From positions 1-53,475 of the forward strand of contig JAICNB010000011.1 in assembly GCA_025928935.1 (NCBI GenBank): DNA of 53,475 nucleotides, given 5' to 3'. The DNA comes from Acidimicrobiia bacterium (GTDB lineage Bacteria; Actinomycetota; Acidimicrobiia; Spongiisociales; ZC4RG35). Positions 17,634 to 26,293 of this stretch are shown here, one piece after another. A model generated the notes under the pieces. That model ran no database searches, was not told where the DNA came from, and worked only from the letters and a program-made list of their open reading frames with translations. The position numbers were made by a program, and so were the translations under genes. The first letter of the stretch is position 1. Each line of letters begins with the position of its first letter.

Positions 17634-17639
17634 AGGCTA
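17634..17639 (-). promoter_or_regulatory. -10 box TAGCCT, alpha/beta hydrolase
   Basis: TAGCCT lies 6 bases before the ATG at 17627 and implies a leaderless transcript. It faces the TACACT box of the divergent radical SAM gene only 14 bases away, so RNA polymerase could probably not occupy both promoters at once. Confidence 0.38.
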
Positions 17640-17653
17640 CCCGGGCCCGCTCT

Positions 17654-17659
17654 TACACT
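17654..17659 (+). promoter_or_regulatory. -10 box TACACT, radical SAM/ABC operon
   Basis: TACACT, then seven bases, then the ATG at 17667: a leaderless design for the first gene of the radical SAM/ABC operon. There is no ribosome-binding site before this ATG. Confidence 0.4.
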
Positions 17660-17666
17660 CGCTCCC

Positions 17667-19073
17667 ATGAGGATGCTCCTGGTGAGCACGTACGAACTGG
17701 GGCGTCAACCGATTCACCTCGCCTCTCCCGTCGCCGCCCTGTCCGCGGCCGGCATCGACGTGGACACCATCGATGTCGCCGTGGAGACATGGGACCCGGC
17801 CCGACTCGACAAAGTGGACGCGGTCGCCTTTTCGGTCCCCATGCACACCGCCATGCGCCTCGCTGTCCCGATCGCCGAGACGGTGCGCGAGCTCGACCCA
17901 GGCCTGCCCATCGCCTTCTACGGGCTCTATGCCGGGGTCGGGGCCGATGGGTCGGATGTGGCCGACACCCGCCTGGTCGGGGAGTACGAGCCCGGTCTGG
18001 TCGCCTGGGCCCGGTCGATACGGGACAGCGGTGTCTTGACCGCCCCGGATCGGGGGCGGCCCCGGTTCCATCGGCCCGAGCGCTCCGGTCTTCCCTCCCA
18101 CGATGTCTATGCCCGGCTCGAATGGGAGGGCGAGGCTCGTCGCGCCGCCGCGGTCGAGGCATCGCACGGCTGCAGGCACCGATGTCGCCACTGTCCGGTG
18201 CCGTCGGTGTACGACGGGAGACTTCGTGTGGTCGGGGCGGATTCGGTCCTGGCCGACATCGACCAACTCGCCGGTGATGCCGTCACACATGTCACGTTCG
18301 GGGACCCTGACTTCTTGAACGCTCCCCGGTACTCGCTCGACATCCTCCGTGCGGCGCATTCCGCCCACCCCGATCTCACCTATGACATCACGGTGAAAGT
18401 GGAGCACATCCTCGACCACGAGCCGATCTGGCCCGAGATGGCCTCCCTCGGGGTGCTGTTCGTGGTCAGCGCCTTCGAGACAACCGATGAACGGACCCTG
18501 GGCATCCTGGACAAGGGTCACAACGCAACGGGGATGTCCCGGGCCGTGTCGATCATGCGATCGGCGGGTGTCCATATCCGGCCCACCTGGCTGCCGTTCT
18601 TCCCCTGGACGTCACCAGAGGAGATAGCCGATATCGCCCTCTTCATCGACCGGCACGGGCTCTGGTCGGCGACAGACCCCGTTCAACTGGCGATCAGGCT
18701 GTTGATCCCGGATGGCTCGCTGTTGGTGGAGCATCCCGAGGTGACGCCACATCTGAGTGGCTATGACCCTACGACCCTCACCTGGTCGTGGCCGTTCCAG
18801 AATGCGACAACGGCGCAGCTGCATGGGGATCTCGACTCCATTGCCGCCGAAGCCTCCGACTGCGGTGCCGAGGCCGAGGACACCCTGACGCTGATGAGGT
18901 CCCGGATCGAGGAGGCCTCGGGTGTGAGGCTCGGCCCTCTCCCATGGTCTCCGCCGGCGCCTCGTCTCACCGAGAGCTGGTTCTGCTGTGCCGAGCCGAC
19001 CGCGGGCCAGGGGGCGGCCGTTGGTCTCAGCATCGGTAGGGTGCCCCTCGCATCGACGACGGGGAGCGGATGA
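17667..19073 (+). CDS. B12-binding-type radical SAM protein with CCAEP tail
   Basis: A 468-residue radical SAM enzyme. Residues 1-130 look like a cobalamin-binding Rossmann domain (MRMLLVSTYELGRQPIHLAS at the start). The cluster motif SHGCRHRCRHC places Cys169, Cys173 and Cys176 around a 4Fe-4S cluster. Near the C-terminus FCCAEP (Cys440, Cys441) matches the CUAEP/CCAEP-tail radical SAM family, in which some members have selenocysteine at this place; here both codons (TGC TGT, 18984-18989) are Cys. The ATG at 17667 gives the right N-terminus, while an in-frame start at 17544 lies within the hydrolase gene. The stop overlaps the ABC ATPase start (ATGA). Substrate unknown. Confidence 0.88.
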   Translation: MRMLLVSTYELGRQPIHLASPVAALSAAGIDVDTIDVAVETWDPARLDKVDAVAFSVPMHTAMRLAVPIAETVRELDPGLPIAFYGLYAGVGADGSDVADTRLVGEYEPGLVAWARSIRDSGVLTAPDRGRPRFHRPERSGLPSHDVYARLEWEGEARRAAAVEASHGCRHRCRHCPVPSVYDGRLRVVGADSVLADIDQLAGDAVTHVTFGDPDFLNAPRYSLDILRAAHSAHPDLTYDITVKVEHILDHEPIWPEMASLGVLFVVSAFETTDERTLGILDKGHNATGMSRAVSIMRSAGVHIRPTWLPFFPWTSPEEIADIALFIDRHGLWSATDPVQLAIRLLIPDGSLLVEHPEVTPHLSGYDPTTLTWSWPFQNATTAQLHGDLDSIAAEASDCGAEAEDTLTLMRSRIEEASGVRLGPLPWSPPAPRLTESWFCCAEPTAGQGAAVGLSIGRVPLASTTGSG

Positions 19074-20008
19074 CGACGGTTCTGGCCGCCGAAGGGCTCA
19101 ACAAGAAGTTCGACGACCTGGTCGCCGTGGACGGGGTCAGCTTCGAGATCGCCGAAGGGGAGACCTTCGGGTTGCTCGGCCCGAACGGTGCCGGCAAGAC
19201 CACCTCCATCTCGATGGTGGCGGGGTTGCTCGAGCCAGACAGCGGGACTGTCCACGTGGCGGGGACCCCGATCAGGACGAACTCCACGGACGGACGGGCG
19301 GAGATCGGTCTGGTGCCCCAGGAGCTTGCCATATACCCCGACCTCACCGGGGCGGAGAACCTGAGGTTCTTCGGTCGGCTCTATGGGATGAGAGGCGAGG
19401 AGCTGGAGAAGAGAGTGGCCGAGGTGCTCGAGGTCATCGGTCTCACCGACCGCAAGGACGACCTGACCCGTGAGTACTCCGGTGGGATGCAGCGCAGGCT
19501 CAACAACGGCATCGGGCTGCTGCATCGTCCCCGTCTGCTCATCCTCGACGAGCCGACTGTTGGCGTCGACCCCCAATCGAGGAACGCCATCCTGGAGTCG
19601 GTGGAGGAGCTGTCCGGCCAGGGAATCGCCATTCTCTTCACCACCCACTACATGGAGGAGGCGGAGCGACTCTGTGACCGGGTGGCGATCATCGACCAAG
19701 GTGTCATCCAGGCGGAAGGGACCCGCCGCGAACTGGTCTCCCTGGTGGGGAAGAAAGACCGGATAAGTGTCACCGCGGGCGGAGATCTGACCGGCATCGC
19801 TCGGGCGGCAGCCGGCCTGTCTGGGGTCACGGAGGCCAGTGCCTCCGACCACGGCATCGAGGTCCTCACCTCCGACGCGGCGACTCTGCTCCCATCGCTG
19901 ATGAGCTGTTTCTCTTCCGTTGGCGCTTCGATCACCGGGGTGCAGATATTCGAGCCGAACCTGGAGGCGGTGTTCCTGCACCTCACGGGCAAGGCCCTAC
20001 GCGACTGA
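19070..20008 (+). CDS. ABC transporter ATP-binding protein (ABC-2 exporter type)
   Basis: A 312-residue ATPase of the drug/antibiotic exporter (DrrA-like) class. It has Walker A GPNGAGKTTS near residue 38, Q-loop in LVPQELAIYP, signature YSGGMQRRLN, Walker B LLILDEPTVGVD and the switch His in FTTHYMEEAE, with a C-terminal domain of about 80 residues as in DrrA. Its ATG overlaps the stop of the radical SAM gene by four bases, and the first permease starts two bases after its stop. The coupling suggests that the product of the radical SAM enzyme is exported by this system. Confidence 0.93.
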   Translation: MTTVLAAEGLNKKFDDLVAVDGVSFEIAEGETFGLLGPNGAGKTTSISMVAGLLEPDSGTVHVAGTPIRTNSTDGRAEIGLVPQELAIYPDLTGAENLRFFGRLYGMRGEELEKRVAEVLEVIGLTDRKDDLTREYSGGMQRRLNNGIGLLHRPRLLILDEPTVGVDPQSRNAILESVEELSGQGIAILFTTHYMEEAERLCDRVAIIDQGVIQAEGTRRELVSLVGKKDRISVTAGGDLTGIARAAAGLSGVTEASASDHGIEVLTSDAATLLPSLMSCFSSVGASITGVQIFEPNLEAVFLHLTGKALRD

Positions 20009-20010
20009 CC

Positions 20011-21195
20011 ATGGGCTCGGCCACCCGCATCGCGGGGAAAGACCTCAAGCTCCGCCTCCGTGATCGCTCCTTCTTCATCATGGGGATCATCACCCCGTTG
20101 GCATTGGCCTACATCTTCCATCTCGTGTTCGGCAACGCCTTCGCGGCGGATTCCCTCGAGCTCGAGGTCGGTCTGGTCGATCTGGACGGGAGCCAGGTGT
20201 CACAGTCGCTCGGGGAGGTCCTCTCTGCGATGGATTCCGAAGGCATCCTCGTCTTGTCGGAGTTCGACGACGTGACCGCCGCCGAGGCAGCAGTCGAAAG
20301 TGCGGAGGTTGGAGCCTTCATCCTGCTCGACGCCGGCCTGGGTGAGGCGGCTGCGACGGGCCGGCCTTTCACCATCCAGGTGGTCGGTGACGTTGATAGC
20401 CCGACGAGCACGCAGGTGGCCAGCTCGATCGCCTCCGAGTTCGGCTCTGCCGTCGAGCGGGCACAGCTCTCGTTGGCCACAGCAGTCGGCCTGGGACAAG
20501 GTCAGCCTCCACCCGAAGAGCTGGCGGCGTGGGGCCAGGAGGCGGCCCAGCGCCCGCCTTCCTTCACCTTCACCGACGTGTCTGCCGACACCCGGCAGCT
20601 CGACGCCAACACCTTCTTCGCAGCGGGCATGGCGGTGTTCTTCCTCTTCTTCACGGTCCAGTTCGGCGTGGTTGGGATCCTGGAGGAGAAACAGGGAGGG
20701 ACCATGGCTCGGCTGCTCGCCGCCCCGATCAGCCACGCCAGTGTCGTCGCCGGCAAGGCGATCCTCTCCTTCGCTCTCGGAGTCATCTCGATGACGGTCC
20801 TCATGGTGGCCACCCACTTCCTGATGGATGCGCAGTGGGGTCCTCCGCTCGGCGTGGCATTGCTCGTAGTCACCGGCGTGCTGGCCGCCACTGCGATCAT
20901 GGGGGTCATCGCGGGCGCGGCGACCTCTGCCGATGGGGCCGCCAACTTGGGCGCCATCATCGCCGTGACCCTGGGGATGCTCGGGGGGACCTTCTTCCCG
21001 ATCGGACAGGGCAACGAGTTCCTGGCCAGGTTGTCCTATCTCACCCCACATGCCTGGTTCATGCGAGGGCTGGCGGACATCTCGGGTGGGGCGGAGTGGA
21101 CGGCAGCCCTGCCTGCCGCAGGGGCCCTTCTCCTTTTCTCCGTCGTGTTAGGAGCGGTGGCCTGGGCGCTGCTGCAGAGGAAGCTGGGCACATGA
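20011..21195 (+). CDS. ABC-2 type permease, first subunit
   Basis: A 394-residue permease: one N-terminal membrane segment (about residues 25-45), an extracytoplasmic domain of some 160 residues, then five to six membrane segments from about residue 207 to the end. The EEKQGGTMARLLAAPISH cytoplasmic loop and LSYLTPHAWFMRGL are typical of the ABC2_membrane_3 (YhgE/NatB-like) family. It begins two bases after the ATPase and overlaps the second permease by four bases (ATGA). Together they would form a heterodimeric exporter. Confidence 0.9.
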   Translation: MGSATRIAGKDLKLRLRDRSFFIMGIITPLALAYIFHLVFGNAFAADSLELEVGLVDLDGSQVSQSLGEVLSAMDSEGILVLSEFDDVTAAEAAVESAEVGAFILLDAGLGEAAATGRPFTIQVVGDVDSPTSTQVASSIASEFGSAVERAQLSLATAVGLGQGQPPPEELAAWGQEAAQRPPSFTFTDVSADTRQLDANTFFAAGMAVFFLFFTVQFGVVGILEEKQGGTMARLLAAPISHASVVAGKAILSFALGVISMTVLMVATHFLMDAQWGPPLGVALLVVTGVLAATAIMGVIAGAATSADGAANLGAIIAVTLGMLGGTFFPIGQGNEFLARLSYLTPHAWFMRGLADISGGAEWTAALPAAGALLLFSVVLGAVAWALLQRKLGT

Positions 21196-22358
21196 GCAAG
21201 ATCCTTGCGATCGCATCCTCCAACGTGCGAAGGCTATTGCGCGAGCGCTCCAACATCTTCTTCGTCTTCATCTTCCCCATCGCCCTGATTCTTCTGATCG
21301 GGGCACAGTTCGGCGGCGACTTCGCGCCCGGGGTCGGCGTCTTCCGGGCCGATGACGACCCGCTCGCCGATGCCATCACCGAAGAGATCCAGTCCGAGAA
21401 TTCCCTGGCGGTGACCGGCTTCGAATCGAGCGACGAGTTGACCGAAGCAGTGGAGCGGGGAACCGTCCAGGCCGGGGTCGCCATCCCGGCGGGGGTGAGC
21501 GGCCTGGCCGAGGCAGGGACCCAGGTCGAGGTCGAATTCCTCGCCCGGCCCGACGGAGCCGGGCCGCAGCTCCAGTCGATCGTCAGCGCCGCAGTGGCAC
21601 GGGTGATGACTCCCGTGGCAGCTGCACAGTTCGGAGCCGAGAAGACAGAGTCGTCATTCGATGAGGCCCTGACCGTGGCCCGGTCCCAGACAGCAATGGC
21701 TCCCGGCCTTGAAGTGGAGACCACCGCCGTTGGCGATGCCCTGTTCCCATCGACTCTGGGCCGGTTCGACCTGGGAGCCGCCCAGCAGCTCGTGCTCTTC
21801 ACCTTCCTCACGGCCCTGGCCGGCTCGGCAGCCCTCATCCTCACCCGCAAGCTCGGGGTCTCCAGGCGCATGCTCTCCACCCCGACGTCCACCGGCACGA
21901 TCGTCTCCGGCGAGGGGGCAGGGCGATGGGCTGTGGCGATGGTCCAGGGTCTCTACATCATCGCCGTCACCTATCTGCTGTTCCGGGTCGACTGGGGTGA
22001 CCCGTTGGGGGCGCTGCTCATCCTCGTGGCGTTCTCGGCGGTGGGTGCCGGCGCCGGAATGCTCATGGGCGCCGTCTTCAGCAACGACCAGCAAGCCGGT
22101 GGGATCGGGGTGGTGGTCAGCCTCGGTCTGGCCGCGTTGGGTGGCTGCATGCTCCCCATCGAGCTGTTCTCACCCACTATGACTCGGGTGGCGCATCTCA
22201 CCCCACACGCATGGGCACTCGACGGGTTTGCCGAGCTGGTTCGTCGGGACGGCACCGTGGCCGACATCCTCCCCGAGCTCGGCGTACTCACCGTCTATGC
22301 CGCCGTCCTCCTGGTGCTGGCGGGATGGCGGCTCCGGCAGGTGTTGACCAGGCCATGA
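21192..22358 (+). CDS. ABC-2 type permease, second subunit
   Basis: A 388-residue permease with the same plan as the preceding gene: first membrane segment at about residues 22-40, a large outer domain, then membrane segments from about 195 on, with RKLGVSRRMLSTPTSTGTI and MTRVAHLTPHAWALDGFAEL as counterparts of the first subunit. The start is the ATG at 21192 overlapping the previous stop; upstream sequence in the same frame is only a shadow of the first permease. The two are evidently paralogues that arose by duplication. Confidence 0.9.
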   Translation: MSKILAIASSNVRRLLRERSNIFFVFIFPIALILLIGAQFGGDFAPGVGVFRADDDPLADAITEEIQSENSLAVTGFESSDELTEAVERGTVQAGVAIPAGVSGLAEAGTQVEVEFLARPDGAGPQLQSIVSAAVARVMTPVAAAQFGAEKTESSFDEALTVARSQTAMAPGLEVETTAVGDALFPSTLGRFDLGAAQQLVLFTFLTALAGSAALILTRKLGVSRRMLSTPTSTGTIVSGEGAGRWAVAMVQGLYIIAVTYLLFRVDWGDPLGALLILVAFSAVGAGAGMLMGAVFSNDQQAGGIGVVVSLGLAALGGCMLPIELFSPTMTRVAHLTPHAWALDGFAELVRRDGTVADILPELGVLTVYAAVLLVLAGWRLRQVLTRP

Positions 22359-22374
22359 GTTGAGATGAGTGGCC

Positions 22375-22860
22375 ATGGCTGACCCGCAGTTCGAGCCCGT
22401 CGGTTGTCTCGGGAGGCTGCTCACCCTGCTGGGGGTGATTTGGCTTGGTTTCGTCGTCTTCGCCGGGATCTTCGGGCTTCGTGACGATCCCGGGACCATC
22501 GGCGCTCTCATCGGTAGCACGATCCCCGCGCTCCTCTTCCTCGCTGCGGGCCGGGCACTCAGGCGTCGGGCCGCTGCCGGAAAGGAGGAGGGGCCGGTCA
22601 CTCAGCCAGTGGACCGGCCCTTCAGGACCTCCAGGTCACCGGCGGAGTCACCGGCCGCATCACCTGCGACGCCAACCAGACCGGCATCTGCTCCACCATC
22701 CGCACCCTCCCGACCGGAAAGACCGGCACCCTCTGCGGAGCCCGTGGCCGATCCGCTCCTCCAAACCCCGCCTCCTCTGACACCGTCACCACCGAAGACC
22801 TCGCAAGAGATGATCGAAGAGGCCCGCAAGAGATGGGGCAGGCGCCCAGACCCCTCGTAA
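22375..22860 (+). CDS. Small membrane protein with proline-rich tail
   Basis: A 161-residue protein. Two hydrophobic helices (about residues 14-32 and 40-58) are followed by a basic RALRRRAAAG stop-transfer and then about 90 residues rich in Pro, Ser and Ala, ending in a basic helix (SQEMIEEARKRWGRRPDP). It lies 16 bases after the second permease and is probably the last gene of the radical SAM/ABC operon. I recognise no family. The ATG at 22375 is preferred over a GTG at 22369. It could be an accessory or scaffold subunit of the exporter. Confidence 0.65.
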   Translation: MADPQFEPVGCLGRLLTLLGVIWLGFVVFAGIFGLRDDPGTIGALIGSTIPALLFLAAGRALRRRAAAGKEEGPVTQPVDRPFRTSRSPAESPAASPATPTRPASAPPSAPSRPERPAPSAEPVADPLLQTPPPLTPSPPKTSQEMIEEARKRWGRRPDPS

Positions 22861-22880
22861 TTGGGTTCTTTCGATGTCAC

Positions 22881-22903
22881 ATGTGGGCCAAAACCGTCCA
22901 CAT
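22881..22903. terminator. Weak hairpin between convergent genes
   Basis: ATGTGG (22881-22886) pairs with CCACAT (22898-22903) around an A-rich loop, followed by TT. It sits between the ends of the exporter operon and plsB and could act as a weak terminator in both directions. Confidence 0.25.
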
Positions 22904-22944
22904 TTCGTCGGAGCGGCTCTGGAGCGCGGCGATGATGGCGGGCT

Positions 22945-25218
22945 CTAGAGTCCGCGCGCGGCGAGACGCCGGGCTTCACGCACCTCGGCGGCAAAGGCTC
23001 TTCGACGGTCTGTCACACCTGTCGTGTCATCCAGGAGACCCCGGTTGGCGGCAAGGCTCAGCGCCGACTTGAACAACACCTGACTGGCGCTCTCACCCGA
23101 GATCAGCTTCTGCTCGATCCGGTACATCCGTGCCCGGGCGAGGCAAGCCTTGAGAAAAGGCCTCTCTTCGTACTTCGCTTTCATCGACTCCAACTCGTCT
23201 CCGACCACCTGATAGGCATCGAGTATCGGGAGCACGGCCCAGTAGGCGAGCGGAGGCCCGAGCTTGGCTTGGACCTCGCCCGCCCCGGTGGTGACCAGAA
23301 CGCGGTCCCAACCCGGTACGTCGATGGCGATATCCCCTTCGATGGCCGCCAGGAACTCCTCTTTCTCCGGGAAGAAGAACTCGAACTTGAGCAGGTCCCT
23401 GAAGCCCAGCAGCGCGTCTCTGACCTGCCCGGGCCCCACATCTCCGCCATCGGCGACTTGTCCGATCGCCATCTCCGCCAGAGCGCGGTTCACGAAGAAG
23501 TGAACGATCACGTTCCGGTAGTACGAGATCCGGATCATCTGATCCTCGTCGAGCCAGAACACCCGTCGTCCCAGCGCCTCATGGCTGCTCACGTTGTCGT
23601 GTTCGGCGAGCCCGTCCAGGATCGCCGAGACCCGCGTTGCATCCCTCAGGTCGGCGTCTTCGGTCGTGGGGAGGTTCCGTGCCGTGGCGAACTCGGTCAG
23701 CCGGGTTGTCTCTTCGGCGAGCTGACCCGCCGACCGGGCCGTGCCCCGTGCCTCGAGAAGGGCCAGGCTCACCAACGCGGTAGGTGTGATCGGGGTGACC
23801 TTGCCGATCCGGTACATGACCTCGAAGGCGAGCTTCTGGAGGTCGATGGAGGTCTCGTCCTCAGCAAGGGCCTCCCCGATCATGGCGCGGGCCGACACGG
23901 GCTGGCCGAAGCGGATGTGGATGTCACCGTATCGGCGGCGCAATGACCGGACCGCCTTGAGCATCCAACCCAAGGACTCCTTCTCCTTGTCCTTGCCCTG
24001 AGCCTCACGTGCGTAGTCAGGGACATCCTGGATCTGGTCGTAGGCGATCGACACCGGGATGAGCTGGAGGTCCTCGGCCTTGCCCCGATGCAGCGAGTCG
24101 ACCACGTAGCTGAGCAACCCGAGACGGGGCGGCATCATCTTGCCCGAGCGGGAGCGTCCCCCCTCCATGTACCACTCCAGGGGGAAGCGCTTCTCGATCA
24201 GGTAGTCGAGATAAGAGCGCAGCACCACCTTGTAGAGCGGATTGTCCTTGAAGGTGCGTCTGATGAAGAAGACACCGGTTCGGCGCACCAGTGGACCGAC
24301 CGGGAAGAAGTTGAGGTTGACCCCGCCCGCGGTGTGGTTGGGAGGGAAGTCGTTCTCCCAGAGCATGAACTGAAGGCTGAGCCGGTCGAGATTGGAGCGA
24401 TGGGCGGGCAGGAAGACGAGCGGATCGCCGTCACCGAGGGCGGCGAGCATCTTCACGTCGTCCTCCGAGTACTTGATGTCGCCGTATCCCTGGCTGTACA
24501 GCTTGTGGATGGCATTGGCGATGAGGTCGATCACAAACGGAGAGTGAGTGGCTGCGATCTCACGGAGATATTGCTCCGCCTTCTCCCGTGCCACGGCCTG
24601 GGGCATCGCCGTCTCGGCCGCGACACCATCGACAGCCTGCAGGAACTCACGACGGGACAGGATCGCCTCGGGGACGAAGCGGGGGATCTTGTAGCGGTTG
24701 CCCACCAGCCTCCGCTCGGCCCGGTCGAGGGTCAGCCATGCTCTCCGTGTCACATAGCTCGACAACGGGTCCACCTGGCCGGAAGTCTGATAGTCCGCCG
24801 CCAGGGCCGAGGCGTGCTCGCCGAGGGCAGCGATGAGGCGAACCCGACTCGGGCGGGCCGCCCTCACCCATCTCGCCCTCAAGCCCCGCGGATCGCGGGC
24901 GTCACCGGGTCTGAGCGCGTCCCACCAGCTGACCGCCCTCCGTCCCCGCTTGAGGGGGGCCAGCCAGATCACACGGAGCGGGATCAGATACGGGTCGTCC
25001 GGAGAGGTCAGCGCCTCGGTCAGCGCTGCGGGATCGCCGCCCCTGCCCCGCCGAGACGATGTGATCCGGATCGTGGTCGGCCCGTCGCCCACCTCCTGGG
25101 CGAGCCATTTGGTGAGCATCCCGGCCTCGTAGTCGGAGGCGGCGTCGAGCAGATACACCGGTCGCGAGCCCTCTGGCGCGGTGAGAAGGGTGGGGGGCTG
25201 CGCCGGTTTCCTGGCCAC
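22945..25218 (-). CDS. plsB: Glycerol-3-phosphate acyltransferase PlsB-like
   Basis: A 757-residue acyltransferase of the PlsB/DHAPAT family, which acylates position 1 of glycerol-3-phosphate with acyl-CoA or acyl-ACP. The catalytic HX4D box is PAHRSNLDRLS near residue 270. It is followed by the family blocks FFIRRTFKDNPLY, WYMEGGRSRSGKM and LIPVSIAYDQIQDVPDY. The N-terminal 150 residues and C-terminal 300 match the large bacterial PlsB form. The GTG at 25218 has TAGAGT six bases upstream. It is divergent from dtd. It coexists with a complete PlsX/PlsY pathway in this same window. Confidence 0.9.
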   Translation of the reverse strand: MARKPAQPPTLLTAPEGSRPVYLLDAASDYEAGMLTKWLAQEVGDGPTTIRITSSRRGRGGDPAALTEALTSPDDPYLIPLRVIWLAPLKRGRRAVSWWDALRPGDARDPRGLRARWVRAARPSRVRLIAALGEHASALAADYQTSGQVDPLSSYVTRRAWLTLDRAERRLVGNRYKIPRFVPEAILSRREFLQAVDGVAAETAMPQAVAREKAEQYLREIAATHSPFVIDLIANAIHKLYSQGYGDIKYSEDDVKMLAALGDGDPLVFLPAHRSNLDRLSLQFMLWENDFPPNHTAGGVNLNFFPVGPLVRRTGVFFIRRTFKDNPLYKVVLRSYLDYLIEKRFPLEWYMEGGRSRSGKMMPPRLGLLSYVVDSLHRGKAEDLQLIPVSIAYDQIQDVPDYAREAQGKDKEKESLGWMLKAVRSLRRRYGDIHIRFGQPVSARAMIGEALAEDETSIDLQKLAFEVMYRIGKVTPITPTALVSLALLEARGTARSAGQLAEETTRLTEFATARNLPTTEDADLRDATRVSAILDGLAEHDNVSSHEALGRRVFWLDEDQMIRISYYRNVIVHFFVNRALAEMAIGQVADGGDVGPGQVRDALLGFRDLLKFEFFFPEKEEFLAAIEGDIAIDVPGWDRVLVTTGAGEVQAKLGPPLAYWAVLPILDAYQVVGDELESMKAKYEERPFLKACLARARMYRIEQKLISGESASQVLFKSALSLAANRGLLDDTTGVTDRRRAFAAEVREARRLAARGL

Positions 25219-25224
25219 GGCTCC

Positions 25225-25230
25225 ACTCTA
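25225..25230 (-). promoter_or_regulatory. -10 box TAGAGT, plsB
   Basis: TAGAGT followed by six bases and the GTG start of plsB, fitting the leaderless promoters seen elsewhere in this window. Confidence 0.35.
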
Positions 25231-25254
25231 TGTGGCTGCCACAATCGCCACCCT

Positions 25255-25713
25255 GTGCGAATCGTGCTCCAACGTGTCAGCCGCGCCTCGGTCACCGTGG
25301 CTGGGTCCGTCGCCGGCTCCATCGGCCCCGGCTTGCTGCTGCTGGTCGGGATCGAGCCTTCGGACACCGATGAAGACGTACAACGTGCCGTGGACAAGGT
25401 GATGAACCTCAGAGTGTTCCCCGACGATCAGGGCCGGATGAACATGTCCTTGCTCGATTGCGGCGGGTCAGTCCTCGTGGTCAGTCAGTTCACCCTTCTC
25501 GGTGACGTCCGAAAGGGCCGTCGCCCGTCGTATGGTGACGCTGCTTCACCCGAGATGGCCGAGCCGATGGTCGATCGCATGGTCGAGAGGCTCCGGGCTG
25601 CCGGCGTGCACACCGAATCGGGTGTTTTTGGCGCAGCCATGGAGGTGGATTTGGTCAACTCGGGCCCGGTGACGCTGGTCATGGCGATCAACCGAGGAAG
25701 GGTGGTGCGCTGA
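25255..25713 (+). CDS. dtd: D-aminoacyl-tRNA deacylase
   Basis: DTD removes D-amino acids (and glycine) from mischarged tRNAs. The 152-residue protein begins MRIVLQRVSRASVTV and has the active-site segment VSQFTLLGDVRKGRRPS and the C-terminal NSGPVTLVM with the Gly-cisPro pair that gives chiral selection. The GTG at 25255 is the only start giving the canonical N-terminus; the long upstream extension of the frame is antisense to plsB. Its last 26 bases overlap the end of convergent plsY. Confidence 0.94.
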   Translation: MRIVLQRVSRASVTVAGSVAGSIGPGLLLLVGIEPSDTDEDVQRAVDKVMNLRVFPDDQGRMNMSLLDCGGSVLVVSQFTLLGDVRKGRRPSYGDAASPEMAEPMVDRMVERLRAAGVHTESGVFGAAMEVDLVNSGPVTLVMAINRGRVVR

Positions 25714-26293
25714 GCCGCGTTCGGGCGTCCCGCCAGTGTCGCGGCCCGACGATCAACCCCAGGCCGAAGACCAGGACCACCAGGAGCCCGGTCTCGTCTA
25801 TCCCCCAGGAGGAATCGATACCGAGACCCTCCCAGACCAGGGCGAGCACCAGTATCACCGCCACGGTGATCAAGCTTCCCATGCCGGTCGATCGGGTCAG
25901 GGCGGAGGCAGTGGCTATCACCAGCACCACGATCGGGAATGCCGCCGGCCACAGACCGAGGATCACACCACCACTGATGCCGAGGCCTTTCCCACCCTGG
26001 AAGCCGAACCAGACGTTGAACACGTTTCCTGCCACCGCAGCCAGCCCGGCGGCGAGTGCCCCTGGCTCATCGGCGATGCCGAGGCCGACGACGACGGCGA
26101 GCAGGCCCTTGGCGATCTCGACCACGAGAACGAGGAGTGCGAGGGTGTAGCCACCGAGACTTCTGGCGTTGTTGGCCCCCGGGTTGCCCGTGCCGTCCCT
26201 CCGCAGATCGACTCCCCACAGTCTCCCCAGCCAGACCGCCGTCGGCACCGACCCGATCAGGTAGCCCGCTCCGGCAGCGACCAGGACCGTCAC
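25688..26293 (-). CDS. plsY: Glycerol-3-phosphate acyltransferase PlsY
   Basis: PlsY transfers the acyl group from acyl-phosphate (made by PlsX) to glycerol-3-phosphate in the membrane. The 201-residue integral membrane protein has the three family motifs: GSVPTAVWLGRL, GTGNPGANNARS and GFQGGKGLG, with five or so membrane segments. The ATG overlaps the stop of the AdnB-like helicase gene (ATGA), so it is expressed as the last gene of that operon. This is an unexpected partnership of lipid synthesis with DNA-break repair. Confidence 0.94.
   Translation of the reverse strand: MTVLVAAGAGYLIGSVPTAVWLGRLWGVDLRRDGTGNPGANNARSLGGYTLALLVLVVEIAKGLLAVVVGLGIADEPGALAAGLAAVAGNVFNVWFGFQGGKGLGISGGVILGLWPAAFPIVVLVIATASALTRSTGMGSLITVAVILVLALVWEGLGIDSSWGIDETGLLVVLVFGLGLIVGPRHWRDARTRLSAPPFLG

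Noticed and set aside
18970..19073. Selenocysteine codon and SECIS element in the radical SAM gene
   Set aside because: There is no in-frame TGA; the residue in question is encoded by TGC and TGT.
24088..25254. Upstream extension of the dtd frame to 541 codons
   Set aside because: The extension is antisense to plsB; the dtd motifs begin only at 25255.
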